Counted from the first letter of the stretch, positions 46,957 to 57,766 are shown. The stretch is DNA of 64,000 nucleotides from an uncultured Cardiobacterium sp. (GCF_938028825.1 NZ_CALIZP010000063.1:22890-86889); one strand, 5' to 3'. The notes: a model not told the origin generated them from the letters alone. Numbers and translations: made by a program.

Positions 46957-47934
46957 ATGCTGAAAAGACGACAATTCATCAGTGCCACAACCGGCGCGCT
47001 TGCTGCCCTGTCCCTGCCGTTGCGTGCGCAAACAGCCGACAAGCTCACCCTGTGGGGGCCGCCGGTCACGCCGAGCGTGCTGCTGGCCATCGCCGCGCGT
47101 GACGGCAAGGCGAAAGACATCCGCCCGTTTGACGTGCAGGTCTGGCGCAGCCCCGATCAGCTCCGCGCCGGATTGCTCAACGGTGACATTGCCGCGTCCA
47201 TCGTGCCGAGCTATGTCGCCGCCAACCTCTACAATCAGGGCAAAAAGGTCAAGCTGTTCAACATCATGAGCGAAGGGCTGAACTATATCGCCGCACCGGT
47301 CACGGACGGCAAACCGCTGATAACAAGCCTTGCCGACCTCGCCGGGCACAGCGTCGTCATCCCCTTCAAGAACGACATGCCCGACCTGCTTTTGCAAATC
47401 CTCTACAAAAAAGCGGGACTCGCATTTGCCAATATTCACTACACCGCAACCCCGCCGGAAGCGCTGGTGATGCTGCTCGGCGGCAAAGTGGACTGCGCCA
47501 TGCTGCCCGAACCGCTTTTGAGCCTCGCGCAAATCAAGGGCAAGGAAAAAGGCAAAACGTTCGCCCGTGCGCTGGACGTGCAGCAGCTGTGGGGCGAGGC
47601 TTTCGCCATCGCGCCGCGTGTGCCTATCGCCGGGCTGCTTTTTACCGATGATTTCATCAGCAAGAACAAAGACTTCATCGCCGTTCTTAATGACGACCTT
47701 ACCGCCGCCGTTGCCTGGAGCAAGGCGCATCCGCAGGAGACCGCCGAACTCGCGGCGAAATACTTGCCCTTCCCGCAGGATGCGCTCGCCGCCGCCATTC
47801 CGTATTCGCGCTTCGCCGCTATCCCCGCCGCGAGTATCGACAGCGAACTGCTCAACTTCTACACCGAATTACACGCACTGAACGCGAAAATCACCGGCGG
47901 CAAGGTGCCGGATGCGGGCTTGTTTTACCGCTGA
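46957..47934 (+). CDS. ABC transporter solute-binding protein, NitT/TauT-like
   Basis: A 325-residue periplasmic binding protein. The leader MLKRRQFISATTGALAAL with SLPLRAQ resembles a twin-arginine or Sec signal (RRQF). The mature part has the SsuA/TauA/NMT1-like layout: LTLWGPPVTPSVLLAIA, LRAGLLNGDIAASIVPSYVA, LAGHSVVIPFKNDMPDLLL and MLLGGKVDCAMLPEPLLSLA. The ligand is unknown. No permease or ATPase gene lies next to it, so its partners must be elsewhere. Start with GGAG upstream of ATG 46957. Confidence 0.82.
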   Translation: MLKRRQFISATTGALAALSLPLRAQTADKLTLWGPPVTPSVLLAIAARDGKAKDIRPFDVQVWRSPDQLRAGLLNGDIAASIVPSYVAANLYNQGKKVKLFNIMSEGLNYIAAPVTDGKPLITSLADLAGHSVVIPFKNDMPDLLLQILYKKAGLAFANIHYTATPPEALVMLLGGKVDCAMLPEPLLSLAQIKGKEKGKTFARALDVQQLWGEAFAIAPRVPIAGLLFTDDFISKNKDFIAVLNDDLTAAVAWSKAHPQETAELAAKYLPFPQDALAAAIPYSRFAAIPAASIDSELLNFYTELHALNAKITGGKVPDAGLFYR

Positions 47935-48152
47935 AACGCCGCCGGTCCCATAGCAAGTCAAAACCGCTCAACCGGCAAAGGACTGCGCACACGACAACCC
48001 GGAAATGACGCCGCGCAGGCGGCTCTTCCCTCCCGCCGCCTGCCGGCGTCCCGGTATTTGCCCCGCCTGGCGGGAAGCGGGAGGCACCGCCTCGCGGTTG
48101 CCCGTGCAAAGCCCCCTTATAATGCGCGCCTTTCTTTTTCCGGGGCTTCCCT

Positions 48153-49610
48153 ATGTGGTATCTGCTGCTTGCGCCGCTTGCCGGCGTGCTTCTCACCTTT
48201 GCTTTCGCGCCGTTCCCGCTTGGCTGGGCGGCGCTCGTGCCGCTCACCGCGCTTTGCTACTTGTGGCAGCAGCCGACGCGGCAGCGCCCGCTCCTGTACG
48301 GCTGGCTGTTCGCCCTCGGTTTTTTCGCCAGCGGCCTCTATTGGGTCTATATCAGCCTTTATTACTACGGCAGCGCGCCGCTGCCGTTCGCCATCCTCGC
48401 CAATGTGCTGCTGGTGCTGTTCATGTCGCTTTACGGTCTCGCCGCCGGCTGGCTGCTGCGCCGTCTCAGCGCGCCGGGCGGCTGGCGGCGGGTGCTGCTG
48501 ATTCCGCTGCTCTGGGTGGCGGCGGAATTGTTGCGCGCCTATGTCCTGACCGGTTTTCCGTGGCTGTCGGTCGGCTACACGGCGCTGCACACACCGTTGG
48601 ACGGCCTCGCGCCGCTCGGCGGGGTCTTCGTGCTGTCGCTGCTGTTGATGCTCATCGCCTCGCTCCTGGCGCGCGCCTGCTTGTCGCGTTCGTGGCGGGT
48701 GGCGGCGGCGGCGGTTGCCCTTTATGCGGCGGCAAGCGCGACCGGTCTTTTTTCTTTTGTCGCGCCGGTGGGCACGCCGTTTTCCGTCGCGCTGGTGCAG
48801 GGCAACATCGAGCAGTCCACCAAATTCGCGCCGGGGATGATGGAGCGGCATTTGCAGGATTACATCGCCCTCGCCATCGACCGCGAGGAGAGCGTGGTGG
48901 TGCTGCCGGAGACGGCGTTCACCTTCATGGAGGAGCAGCTGCGCGCGGATCTCGACCAGCTCGACCGCTATTTCAAGGAACGCGGGCAGACGCTGGTCAC
49001 GGGCATCCCGGCGGGCGACTTATCCAAAGACATTTTCTACAACGCGGTTCTCGCGCTCGGCGACGGCAAAGGGCACTACTACAAGCACCACCTGCTGCCC
49101 TTCGGCGAATACATCCCGCTGCGCAACTGGTTGAGCGTCTTCGAGAAATATGTGGATATTCCGTACAGCAACTTCGCGCGCGGCGAAGCGGTGCAGCCGC
49201 CGCTTTTCACCGGCCAATACCGCGCCGGGGTGTCGATTTGCTATGAAGCGGCGTTCGGGCGCGACATCCGCCACGCCCTGCCGCAGGCGGATTACCTGAT
49301 TAACGTCAGCAACGATGCGTGGTTCAAAGATTCCATCGCCGCCGACCAGCATTTGCAGATGAACCAGATGCGCAGCCGCGAAATGGGGCGGGAGATGGCG
49401 CGGGCGACCAACGACGGCTACACGGTGCTGCTCGATGCCACGGGACGCATCAAAGCGCGCCTGCCGCGCTTCGAGCGGGCGGTACTCAGCGGCGAAGTGC
49501 AGCCATATGCGGGGCTGACGCCCTACGCCCGCCTCGGCAACACGATTATTTTCACCCTGCTCGCGCTGTACGCGGCGGTGCTGTTCCTGATGCGGAAGCG
49601 GTTGCAGTAA
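48153..49610 (+). CDS. lnt: Apolipoprotein N-acyltransferase
   Basis: Lnt adds the third acyl chain to the N-terminal Cys of lipoproteins in the inner membrane. 485 residues. Six or so N-terminal helices precede a nitrilase-like periplasmic domain with the catalytic triad Glu (VVLPETAF), Lys (YYKHHLLPFGEYIPL) and Cys (VSICYEAAFG). NVSNDAWFKDSIAADQHLQM and the RATNDGYTVLLDATGR block match the family. A last helix ends the protein. The 218 bp before it carry no gene I can see. Confidence 0.95.
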   Translation: MWYLLLAPLAGVLLTFAFAPFPLGWAALVPLTALCYLWQQPTRQRPLLYGWLFALGFFASGLYWVYISLYYYGSAPLPFAILANVLLVLFMSLYGLAAGWLLRRLSAPGGWRRVLLIPLLWVAAELLRAYVLTGFPWLSVGYTALHTPLDGLAPLGGVFVLSLLLMLIASLLARACLSRSWRVAAAAVALYAAASATGLFSFVAPVGTPFSVALVQGNIEQSTKFAPGMMERHLQDYIALAIDREESVVVLPETAFTFMEEQLRADLDQLDRYFKERGQTLVTGIPAGDLSKDIFYNAVLALGDGKGHYYKHHLLPFGEYIPLRNWLSVFEKYVDIPYSNFARGEAVQPPLFTGQYRAGVSICYEAAFGRDIRHALPQADYLINVSNDAWFKDSIAADQHLQMNQMRSREMGREMARATNDGYTVLLDATGRIKARLPRFERAVLSGEVQPYAGLTPYARLGNTIIFTLLALYAAVLFLMRKRLQ

Positions 49611-49612
49611 TG

Positions 49613-49639
49613 AAAAACCCCGCGCAGGCGGGGTTTTTT
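49613..49639 (+). terminator. Terminator of lnt (possibly bidirectional)
   Basis: Stem AAAAACCCCGC/GCGGGGTTTTT around GCAG, with T run, directly after lnt. The DUF192 gene converges on it from the other side. Confidence 0.85.
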
Positions 49640-49777
49640 AACGACCGGCAGGGACGGCGGAACGCGGTGCCGCAGCCGCCGGCATGAAGGTCATCATCCC
49701 CAGGCCAATGCCCATATCCTGCGTATGCGCCGTTTCGCAGGCGGTCCATGCGGCCTTTCATGCCGCAGTCCTGTTTA

Positions 49778-50197
49778 TCACCGCTCGGGCGGGATGGCAG
49801 CCAGGCGCAGTGGCTGTATCGGCGGGGTGAGGCGGTAGCGGGCGCGGGTTTCGAGGACGTAGGCGACATTGCCGCGTCCGGGGTAAAGGGCGCAGGGTTC
49901 ACGCCGGCAGGGGGTGGCGAGGTGGTAGGCGGTGAGGTTGCCCGCCGCGTCGTAGTAGCGGATGTCCAGCGGGATCAGGGTGTTTTTCATCCAGAAGGAA
50001 ACAGGCTGCGGCGGGTCGAAGAGGAAAAGCATCCCTGTTCCCGGCGCCAGCCAGGGGCGGTACATCAGGCCGCGCGCGCGGGCGGCGTCATCGGCGGCAA
50101 TTTCGGCACGGATGATGGCTTCGCCGTCGTGCAGCCAGACGTGATCGGCATGGGCGGCAAGACTGAGCGTGAGGGCGGTGAGGGAGAGAGATTTCAT
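49778..50197 (-). CDS. DUF192 family exported protein
   Basis: A 139-residue protein with a short signal (MKSLSLTALTLSLAAHA) and a DUF192 domain: IAADDAARARGLMYRPWLAP, GMLFLFDPPQPVSFWMKNTL and IPLDIRYYDAAGNL. The family is widespread and exported in many proteobacteria; its function is not settled. It follows lptG on the same strand by 19 bp, so it may be read from the lptFG promoter. Confidence 0.88.
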   Translation of the reverse strand: MKSLSLTALTLSLAAHADHVWLHDGEAIIRAEIAADDAARARGLMYRPWLAPGTGMLFLFDPPQPVSFWMKNTLIPLDIRYYDAAGNLTAYHLATPCRREPCALYPGRGNVAYVLETRARYRLTPPIQPLRLAAIPPER

Positions 50198-50216
50198 AGG
50201 CGGTCAGGATGGGGCG

Positions 50217-51272
50217 TTATTGTCGCGCCAGCACGATAAAGGCCGGCACGGTAAAGAGGAGGATGGGCAAGGTGGCGCCGAGCAGCGGCGGCCAGTGGAG
50301 CAGCAGGGCAAGGTTGGCGATGACACCGCTTGTGACGTAGTAAGCGACGCCGAGGAGAATACCGATGACGAGACGGGTGCCCTGTTGGCCGCTGCGGTTG
50401 CTGCCGAAGGCGAAGGGCAGTGCCAGGAGCACCATTGCCGCTGTGGTCAGCGGGGTGAGCAGGCGTTGCCAGTATTTGAGGCTTTCTTGGCGGTGGTTCA
50501 GGCCGTTTGCCGCCATGAAGCGGGTCAGGGTGTGCAGTTCGCGCAGGGTTTCCGCCGAACCGATGGCGGCAAGGCTTTTGAGGTCTGCCGGGGTCGCGCC
50601 GTTTTCCCAGCGCGCAGGCGCTGGCAGGGTTTCTGTGTTTTCTGCACTGGTGCGATAGCGACGCGGGTTGTCGTGCTGCCAGTCGGGGGCGACGTAGGTA
50701 GCGCGCTCGGCTTCGGTGATGGTGATGTGGTCGGCATCGGCCTGGTAGTAACGCAGGTGTTGCAGGCTGCCGTCGGGGTTCAGGGCGCCGATGTGGATGA
50801 TGGTGTCGCGCTGTTTGAGCCAGATGCCCTGGGCGGTGGTGGTTTCTGCGCCTTCGCCGAGGGCGAGGTGGTGGATGAGGCGGCTTTTGGCGGCGAGTTG
50901 CGGGGCGAGGGTTTCGCCGTTGACGATGTTGAGCACGCCGATGGTGAAGGCGAGCAGCAGTCCGGCGCGGGCGAGACGCAGGCGCGAGATACCCGCTGCA
51001 CGGACGACGGCGATTTCGTTCTGCGCGGCGAGTTGGCCGAGGCCCATGATGGTGCCGACAAGGACGGCGGCCGGGGTGAAGAGGATGAGTTTTTCCGATA
51101 AAACGAGGAGTTGCTGGATGAGGAGGACGCGCAGGGTGTAGTGGCCGCGACCCAGGTCGTCCGCTTCGGCCGAGATTTGGATAATGAGGTCAACGCTGAG
51201 GAGGAAGACGAGGGTGATGAGGGTGGTGATGAGGATGGTGCGCAGCAGGTAGCGGTCGAAGCGGGTCAGCAT
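50217..51272 (-). CDS. lptG: LPS export permease LptG
   Basis: One of the two membrane subunits of the LptB2FG ABC complex that lifts LPS from the inner membrane into the LptC-A-D bridge. 351 residues: helices at both ends and a periplasmic beta-jellyroll between. The family start MLTRFDRYLLRTILITTLIT, GLGQLAAQNEIAVVRAAGIS and PAFIVLARQ-type end support LptG. The start overlaps the lptF stop by one base (TGATG on the minus strand), so the two are translationally linked. Confidence 0.93.
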   Translation of the reverse strand: MLTRFDRYLLRTILITTLITLVFLLSVDLIIQISAEADDLGRGHYTLRVLLIQQLLVLSEKLILFTPAAVLVGTIMGLGQLAAQNEIAVVRAAGISRLRLARAGLLLAFTIGVLNIVNGETLAPQLAAKSRLIHHLALGEGAETTTAQGIWLKQRDTIIHIGALNPDGSLQHLRYYQADADHITITEAERATYVAPDWQHDNPRRYRTSAENTETLPAPARWENGATPADLKSLAAIGSAETLRELHTLTRFMAANGLNHRQESLKYWQRLLTPLTTAAMVLLALPFAFGSNRSGQQGTRLVIGILLGVAYYVTSGVIANLALLLHWPPLLGATLPILLFTVPAFIVLARQ

Positions 51273-52324
51273 CAGGCTCTCCTTGTGTGGCGGTACCAGG
51301 CGATGAGGATGAGGGCGAGGACGGCGCCGTGCAGCCAGTAGCTGCCGGGTAGCGGCGCGAGTTGGTGTTTGCGGATGGCGACGGTCGCGAGGTCAAGCAG
51401 GTTGATGTAGAGGGCAAAGCCGATGAAGGCGGGCAGGATTTTCTGATAGCGGCCCTGGCGCGGCTGGCTGCGCGCGAGGAGCGGCAGGCAGAGGGTGTAG
51501 ATGATGAGAGCGAGCGCGGGGTTGCTGCGCGTCTGCCACTCGCTGAGGTGTTCAGGGCTGGCGCCAAGTTCGCTGGTCGGGACGTTGCGCAAGCGGGTGT
51601 TTTCGCCGGGGAGGGCGTTGGCACCGGGCAGGCGCAGGTCGGCGTTGTCGAAGGTGAAGAGGGTGGTGCGGGTGGGATCGTGGTTATCCGTCCAGGCGAG
51701 GCGGCGGCCATGTTCAAGGTAGAGGTGGCGTTCTTGTTCGCTGCCGCCGAGTCGGCCGCTGTCGGCAAGGATGATGCTGTGTCCGTCGGGTTCCTGACGG
51801 GCGATGAAGAAGTCGCGCAGTTCGCCATTTTCGATGGCGCCGGTGTGGACGATGGTGCCGTCATCGAGGCGGCGGAAGGTGTTGGGGGTGAAGAGGATCA
51901 TGCCCGCTTCTTGCTGGGCCTGCTGGCGCAAGCCTTCCTGACCGCGATAGACGGCGGGCAGGAGGGCAAGGCTGAGGGCGAGCAGCAGCAGGCAGATGGG
52001 CACGGCGCAGAGGAGGAGGGCGCGGGTCTGGTGGTGGGGGGCGATGCCGCAGGCGAGGATGGCGCTGATTTCCTGGTCGCGGTAGAGGCGGCCGAGGGTC
52101 ATCACGGCGGCGAGGATGAAGGCGATGGGCATGAGGACGACGAGGAAGCGCACCGCTTGCAGGCCGACGAGTTGCCACACGGCGCTGAACGCCATGTTGC
52201 CGCCGGCGGCGGCGGCGAGCAGGGTGGAAAGGCGGAAGCTGAGGAGGATGGCGAGGAGGATGAGGTTGGTAGCGAGGAATACGGCGAGGGTTTCGCGGAT
52301 GAGGTAGCGGTAGAGTATCGGCAT
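51272..52324 (-). CDS. lptF: LPS export permease LptF
   Basis: The partner of LptG in the LPS exporter. 350 residues: start MPILYRYLIRETLAVFLATN, then MTLGRLYRDQEISAILACGI (coupling helix region) and a periplasmic domain. The C-terminal helices follow (WQTRSNPALALIIYTLCLPL). The gene order pepA (divergent), lptF, lptG is conserved in gammaproteobacteria and supports both names. Confidence 0.93.
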   Translation of the reverse strand: MPILYRYLIRETLAVFLATNLILLAILLSFRLSTLLAAAAGGNMAFSAVWQLVGLQAVRFLVVLMPIAFILAAVMTLGRLYRDQEISAILACGIAPHHQTRALLLCAVPICLLLLALSLALLPAVYRGQEGLRQQAQQEAGMILFTPNTFRRLDDGTIVHTGAIENGELRDFFIARQEPDGHSIILADSGRLGGSEQERHLYLEHGRRLAWTDNHDPTRTTLFTFDNADLRLPGANALPGENTRLRNVPTSELGASPEHLSEWQTRSNPALALIIYTLCLPLLARSQPRQGRYQKILPAFIGFALYINLLDLATVAIRKHQLAPLPGSYWLHGAVLALILIAWYRHTRRA

Positions 52325-52408
52325 GGTGAGCGGGGTTTGTGCTATGCTTCACGCCTCTTTTTGGCGCGTTTTCCGCGCAGTTTAGCCGAATTATCGAGGT
52401 TTCCGTTG

Positions 52409-53860
52409 ATGAAATTTTCTTTGAAGGTGTGTGCGCCTGCCGAGTTGGCGGCGGATGTGTTGGCGGTGTCCGTGGCTGCCGATGGTGCGTTTTCTGCCCG
52501 CCTCGCCGCACTGGATGCGGTGTCAGGCGGTTTTTTTGCCGCGCAGCGTGATGCGGGTAATTTCCCGCCCAAGGACGGAACGTCGCGTCTGTTTGTAAAC
52601 GTGCCCAATGTGGCGGCAGCGCGTGTGATCGTGGTGCGTCATGACGGTTCGGATGCGGCGCTGGAACGCGCAACGGCAGCCGTGCAGGCACTGGCAGATG
52701 AGTCCGGCTGGGGCAAGGTCGGGTTGCTGCTCGGCGATGGTGCGCACGCAGCGGATGTGATGGCGCGCGCGGCAGCGTACACGGCGTATCGCTTCGATGC
52801 GTTCAAGTCGGATGCAGGCAAAGCGCGTAAACATGAATGGTTGTTTGTCTGCGACCGTCTGGAAAAGGCTGAGGTGCAGGCAACGCTGGAACTCGCCCAT
52901 GCCTGGGCGCTGGGTACCGCGTTTACCCGTGATCTGGTCAACACGCCGCCGAATGTCTGCACCCCGGCATGGCTGGGCGATCAGGCCAAGGCGCTGGCCA
53001 AGGCATATGCGCCACTGTCGGCAAAAGTGCTGAAACGTAAGGAGATTGAGGCGCTTGGTATGGGGGCGTTACTCGGTGTGGCACAGGGTAGCGCCAACGA
53101 GCCGCGTTTTATCGTCTTTGAATACCGCCCCGCCAATGCGCAGAACGCGCAGCCGTTTGTGCTGGTTGGCAAGGGCGTGACTTTCGACACCGGCGGGATT
53201 TCGATCAAGCCGTCGGCGGCCATGGACGAGATGAAAGGCGACATGGGTGGCGCAGCAGCGGTGTTTGGCGCGCTGAAAGCCCTGTGCGAGGCGGAGTTGC
53301 CGCTGTATGTGGTCGGCCTGGTTGCCGCTGTCGAAAATATGCCGGACGGCAACGCTATCCGCCCCGGCGACATTCTGACGTCGATGTCCGGCAAGACGGT
53401 GGAAGTGCTCAATACCGACGCCGAAGGCCGCCTGATTTTATGCGACGCCCTAACCTATGCCGCGCGTTACAAACCGCAGGCGGTGATTGATATGGCGACC
53501 TTGACCGGCGCGATTGTGGTCGCCCTCGGCGGTGTGCGCAGCGGCCTCTTCGCGAACGATGACGCGCTTGCCGATGCGCTCTTTGCCGCTGGCGAAGCCG
53601 CGCGCGATTTGGCATGGAAAATGCCGCTTGACCCCGCTTACCGCGACATGCTGAAAAGCCCGTTTGCCGACTTGCCGAACATTTCCGGCTCGCGCGAAGC
53701 AGGCGCGGTCACAGCCGCTGCTTTCCTCTCGGCCTTCGTGGATTATCCCTGGGCGCATCTTGATATCGCCGGCAGTGCCTTCAAGGGCAGCACGCCGAAA
53801 GGTGGCACCGGTCGCCCCGTCGGCCTACTGCTGGAATTTTTCCGCAACAAGGTCGCTTGA
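52409..53860 (+). CDS. pepA: Leucyl aminopeptidase PepA
   Basis: A hexameric M17 zinc aminopeptidase, 483 residues; E. coli PepA also binds DNA as XerA. The C-terminal catalytic domain is complete: VGKGVTFDTGGISIKPS (metal Lys and Asp), DMGGAAAVFGALKAL, and the family signature NTDAEGRLILCDAL. PHLDIAGSAF-type ending (WAHLDIAGSAFKG) is present. The start MKFSLKVCAPAEL at 52409 was chosen because the longer frame runs backwards through lptF. It overlaps rsmG (TGATG). Confidence 0.95.
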   Translation: MKFSLKVCAPAELAADVLAVSVAADGAFSARLAALDAVSGGFFAAQRDAGNFPPKDGTSRLFVNVPNVAAARVIVVRHDGSDAALERATAAVQALADESGWGKVGLLLGDGAHAADVMARAAAYTAYRFDAFKSDAGKARKHEWLFVCDRLEKAEVQATLELAHAWALGTAFTRDLVNTPPNVCTPAWLGDQAKALAKAYAPLSAKVLKRKEIEALGMGALLGVAQGSANEPRFIVFEYRPANAQNAQPFVLVGKGVTFDTGGISIKPSAAMDEMKGDMGGAAAVFGALKALCEAELPLYVVGLVAAVENMPDGNAIRPGDILTSMSGKTVEVLNTDAEGRLILCDALTYAARYKPQAVIDMATLTGAIVVALGGVRSGLFANDDALADALFAAGEAARDLAWKMPLDPAYRDMLKSPFADLPNISGSREAGAVTAAAFLSAFVDYPWAHLDIAGSAFKGSTPKGGTGRPVGLLLEFFRNKVA

Positions 53861-54489
53861 TGCTGCCACAAGCTGCCCTGGAACTGCTGGAACGCGGGCT
53901 GGACGCACTGCCGTTTGCCGTCTCGCCTGAACAGCGGGCGCAACTCGCGCAATACCTGACCCTGCTTAACCGCTGGAACGCCGTGCATAACCTCACCGCC
54001 GTGCGCGACCCGCTGCAACAAGTGCCGCGTCATGTGCTGGATTGCCTCGCCGTCGTTCCCTATCTCGAAGATGCGCACACACTGGCCGACATTGGTTCTG
54101 GCGCCGGACTGCCCGCGCTGCTGCTGGCGGTGATGCGGCCGCAGCTTGCCGTGCTGGCGGTCGAAAGCAACGGTAAAAAAGCCGCCTTCATCCGTCAGGC
54201 GGCGACAGCATTACAGTTGCCAAATGTGCAGGTCGCTGCCCAGCGGGCAGAAGACTGGCGAGGCGCACCGCAAGACGTCATCATCAGCCGCGCCCTCACC
54301 TCGGCAACTGCCTTTGTGCAAATGACCGCGCACTTCGGCGGCGCACACAGCCGCTGGTTACTGATGAAAGGGCGCGAAGCAGAAAACGTCGAGGCCGCAG
54401 GCTTCACGCTGCATGCCGCCCATCCGCTGCAAGTGCCCTATCTTGATGCCGAACGGGTACTGCTTGACATCCGGCGGGGGAACGCATGA
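53860..54489 (+). CDS. rsmG: 16S rRNA (guanine527-N7)-methyltransferase RsmG (GidB)
   Basis: Methylates G527 of 16S rRNA with S-adenosylmethionine; loss gives low-level streptomycin resistance in other bacteria. 209 residues. It has LTLLNRWNAVHNLTAVRDP, the SAM-binding DIGSGAGLPALLLAV, VESNGKKAAFIRQA and IISRALTSATAFV. The ATG at 53860 overlaps the pepA stop, and its own stop overlaps parA. The usual partner mnmG (gidA) is not upstream here; pepA takes that place. Confidence 0.94.
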   Translation: MLPQAALELLERGLDALPFAVSPEQRAQLAQYLTLLNRWNAVHNLTAVRDPLQQVPRHVLDCLAVVPYLEDAHTLADIGSGAGLPALLLAVMRPQLAVLAVESNGKKAAFIRQAATALQLPNVQVAAQRAEDWRGAPQDVIISRALTSATAFVQMTAHFGGAHSRWLLMKGREAENVEAAGFTLHAAHPLQVPYLDAERVLLDIRRGNA

Positions 54490-55253
54490 GCCGCATCATC
54501 GCCATCACCAACCAGAAAGGCGGCGTCGGCAAAACCACTACTGCCGTCAGCCTCGCTGCCGTCTTTGCCGAAAGCGGCGCGGACGTGCTGCTGATTGACA
54601 TGGATCCGCAGGCCAATGCCACCGTCGCCTGCGGCGTAGACCGGCGCGGCGTCGAGCACGGCGTGATGGACGTCATGCTCGGCACACGCGGCGTCGAAGA
54701 CACCTGCCTCTATTGCGACAACTCGCGCATCTGGCTGATGCCTGCCAACGCCGACCTGACCGGCTCAGACGAAGCGCTCTTCCGCGAAAACATGCGCCAC
54801 GCCCTGCTGAAAAAACACATCCACGGCTGGGCGGAACGCTTCGACTGGGTGTTCATCGACTGCCCGCCAACCCTGAACCTGCTTACCGTGAACGCGCTCG
54901 TTGCCGCGCACTACGTCCTTGTCCCCATCCAGTGCGAATACTTTGCGCTCGAAGGCGTCAGCGCCCTGCTCGACACCGTCGGCCAACTGCGCCAAACCGT
55001 CAACCCCGACCTGCGTGTCGCCGGCTTCATCCGCACCATGTATGACAACCGCTCGCGCCTCACCCGCGACGTCTCGGACAGCCTCGAATCCTACCTGAAA
55101 GGCCTGATGTTCACGACCGTGGTGCCGCGCAACGTGCGCCTCGCAGAAGCGCCCAGCTACGGCCTGCCCATCGTGCAATACGACACCAATGCCAAAGGCG
55201 CCGTCGCCTACCGCGAAATTGCCGCCGAACTCCAACAACGCCTCGGACAATAA
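54486..55253 (+). CDS. parA: Chromosome partitioning ATPase ParA (Soj)
   Basis: A 255-residue deviant Walker A ATPase that positions ParB-parS complexes. ITNQKGGVGKTTTAVSLAAV is the P-loop with the signature lysine, LLIDMDPQANAT is motif A', and DWVFIDCPPTLNLLTVNAL is the Walker B region. The length without an N-terminal HTH is typical of chromosomal ParA (Soj). The overlap with rsmG and the 9-bp gap to parB mark one operon. Confidence 0.96.
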   Translation: MSRIIAITNQKGGVGKTTTAVSLAAVFAESGADVLLIDMDPQANATVACGVDRRGVEHGVMDVMLGTRGVEDTCLYCDNSRIWLMPANADLTGSDEALFRENMRHALLKKHIHGWAERFDWVFIDCPPTLNLLTVNALVAAHYVLVPIQCEYFALEGVSALLDTVGQLRQTVNPDLRVAGFIRTMYDNRSRLTRDVSDSLESYLKGLMFTTVVPRNVRLAEAPSYGLPIVQYDTNAKGAVAYREIAAELQQRLGQ

Positions 55254-55262
55254 GGAAAAACC

Positions 55263-56138
55263 ATGCAAAAACCCAAACGCGGCGGCCTCGGACGCGGCTT
55301 CGAATCCCTCTTGGGCGAAGCCGCCCGAGACGTTATCGCCCAGCCCGAATTCGAAGCCCTGAAACAAATTGACGCCGCCAAAATCCGCGCTGGCGTGTAC
55401 CAGCCGCGCAAAGTCTTCCACGACGCCGCCCTGCAAGAACTTGCCCAATCCATCGCCGAGCACGGTATCCTGCAACCACTCGTTGTGCGTCCCATCAGCG
55501 ACGGCCAATACGAAATCATCGCCGGCGAACGCCGCTTCCGCGCCAGCCGCATCGCCGGCCTCACCAAAATCCCCTGCGTCGTCAAAAACTACACCGACCA
55601 GCAGGCACTCGCCGTCGCCCTAATCGAAAACCTGCAACGCAGCGACCTTAACATCCTGGAAGTTGCCACCGCCCTGCAACAACTCGTGCAGGACTTCAAA
55701 CTCACCCACGAAAAAGCGGCCGAACTCGTCGGCCGCTCGCGCTCAGCGGTGACCAACATCCTGCGTCTGCTTGAATTGAGCGAACCGGTCAAAGAAGCGC
55801 TCTACAACAACGATATCGAAATGGGCCATGCTCGTGCCATGCTGACTTTAGCAGCGCCCCAGCAAAAACGCCTGCTGGCAGAAACCCTGGAACGCGGCTA
55901 CAGCGTGCGGCAAATCGAGGCACGCGTCCGGCAGTTACAGAAAAACCCGGATGCATCCCCCAGCCCGCCTCCGCGCGATATCAATATTGACACACTGGAA
56001 GACCGCCTGAGCGGCTTCCTTGGCTACCCAGTCGCCATCCGCCACAACAACAAAGGGCGCGGCAGCGTGACCCTCAAATACAACAACCTCGACGAACTCG
56101 ACGGCATCCTCGCCAAATGGGGCTTCAAGCCATCCTGA
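55263..56138 (+). CDS. parB: Chromosome partitioning protein ParB (Spo0J)
   Basis: A 291-residue parS-binding CTPase. RGGLGRGFESLLG is the usual ParA-contact N-terminus. YQPRKVFHDAALQELAQSI, IIAGERRFRASRIAGL and ALIENLQRSDLNILE form the CTP-binding ParB domain. The HTH follows in TNILRLLELSEPVKEAL and a C-terminal dimer domain ends the protein. I found no exact parS palindrome in the window by eye. Confidence 0.96.
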   Translation: MQKPKRGGLGRGFESLLGEAARDVIAQPEFEALKQIDAAKIRAGVYQPRKVFHDAALQELAQSIAEHGILQPLVVRPISDGQYEIIAGERRFRASRIAGLTKIPCVVKNYTDQQALAVALIENLQRSDLNILEVATALQQLVQDFKLTHEKAAELVGRSRSAVTNILRLLELSEPVKEALYNNDIEMGHARAMLTLAAPQQKRLLAETLERGYSVRQIEARVRQLQKNPDASPSPPPRDINIDTLEDRLSGFLGYPVAIRHNNKGRGSVTLKYNNLDELDGILAKWGFKPS

Positions 56139-56254
56139 AATGCCGCCGGACAGGATAATCACGTGCTTTCCCATCGCGCACAGAAAACCACATTCATCAA
56201 CATCAGAGAATAAAAAAGAAAATTTCGGATATATTACCGAAATATGGAAATCCG

Positions 56255-56283
56255 TTGACCCTTGTCAGGCAAGCTCTTATAAT
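56255..56283 (+). promoter_or_regulatory. Strong sigma-70 promoter of the atp operon
   Basis: TTGACC at 56255-56260 and a perfect TATAAT at 56278-56283, spaced 17 bases. The predicted transcript start would be only about 6-8 bases before the atpI ATG, leaving almost no leader. Confidence 0.75.
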
Positions 56284-56296
56284 CCGCGCCCTACCC

Positions 56297-57450
<1,154 letters not shown>

Positions 57451-57490
57451 TTCTCGTTTTTTCTTTCACTTAACCAACCTGGAGGTTCCC

Positions 57491-57766
57491 ATGGAAAAAC
57501 TCGCCGCTATTGCCCAACTGCAAGGCGCAACCGTCATCGCTGCCGCGATCATCCTCAGCCTTGCCGCCTTGGGCACGGCCCTCGGCTTCGGCCTGCTCGG
57601 TGGCAAATACATCGAAAGCAGCGCCCGCCAGCCGGAAATGATGAACCCGCTGCAAGTCAAATTCTTCATCATCGCCGGTCTTTTGGATGCCGTTTCCATG
57701 ATTGGCGTGGTCGTCGCCCTGATCCTGGTCTTCGGTAGCCCGCTGCTGAGTGCGTTGAACGGCTAA
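57491..57766 (+). CDS. atpE: ATP synthase subunit c (Fo)
   Basis: The proteolipid of the rotor ring, 91 residues in a two-helix hairpin. The glycine-rich helix 1 ([20 protein letters not shown]), polar loop ARQPEM and the proton-binding Asp in [13 protein letters not shown] are clear. Residues of the Na+-binding type (extra Gln/Glu, Thr/Ser) are not in the usual pattern, so it should be H+ coupled. A strong TGGAGG site fits the high copy number needed. Confidence 0.96.
   Translation: MEKLAAIAQLQGATVIAAAIILSLAALGTALGFGLLGGKYIESSARQPEMMNPLQVKFFIIAGLLDAVSMIGVVVALILVFGSPLLSALNG

Noticed and set aside
49641..49777. Possible small ORF between lnt and the DUF192 gene on the minus strand
   Set aside because: A 38-codon frame exists but begins after a stop without a start codon and has no recognisable motif.
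51362..52408. Long upstream extension of pepA
   Set aside because: It is antisense to lptF; PepA homology starts at MKFSLKV at 52409.
57491..57766. Sodium-driven ATP synthase
   Set aside because: The c subunit has the Asp-type proton site in [10 protein letters not shown] and lacks the usual Na+-ligand pattern.
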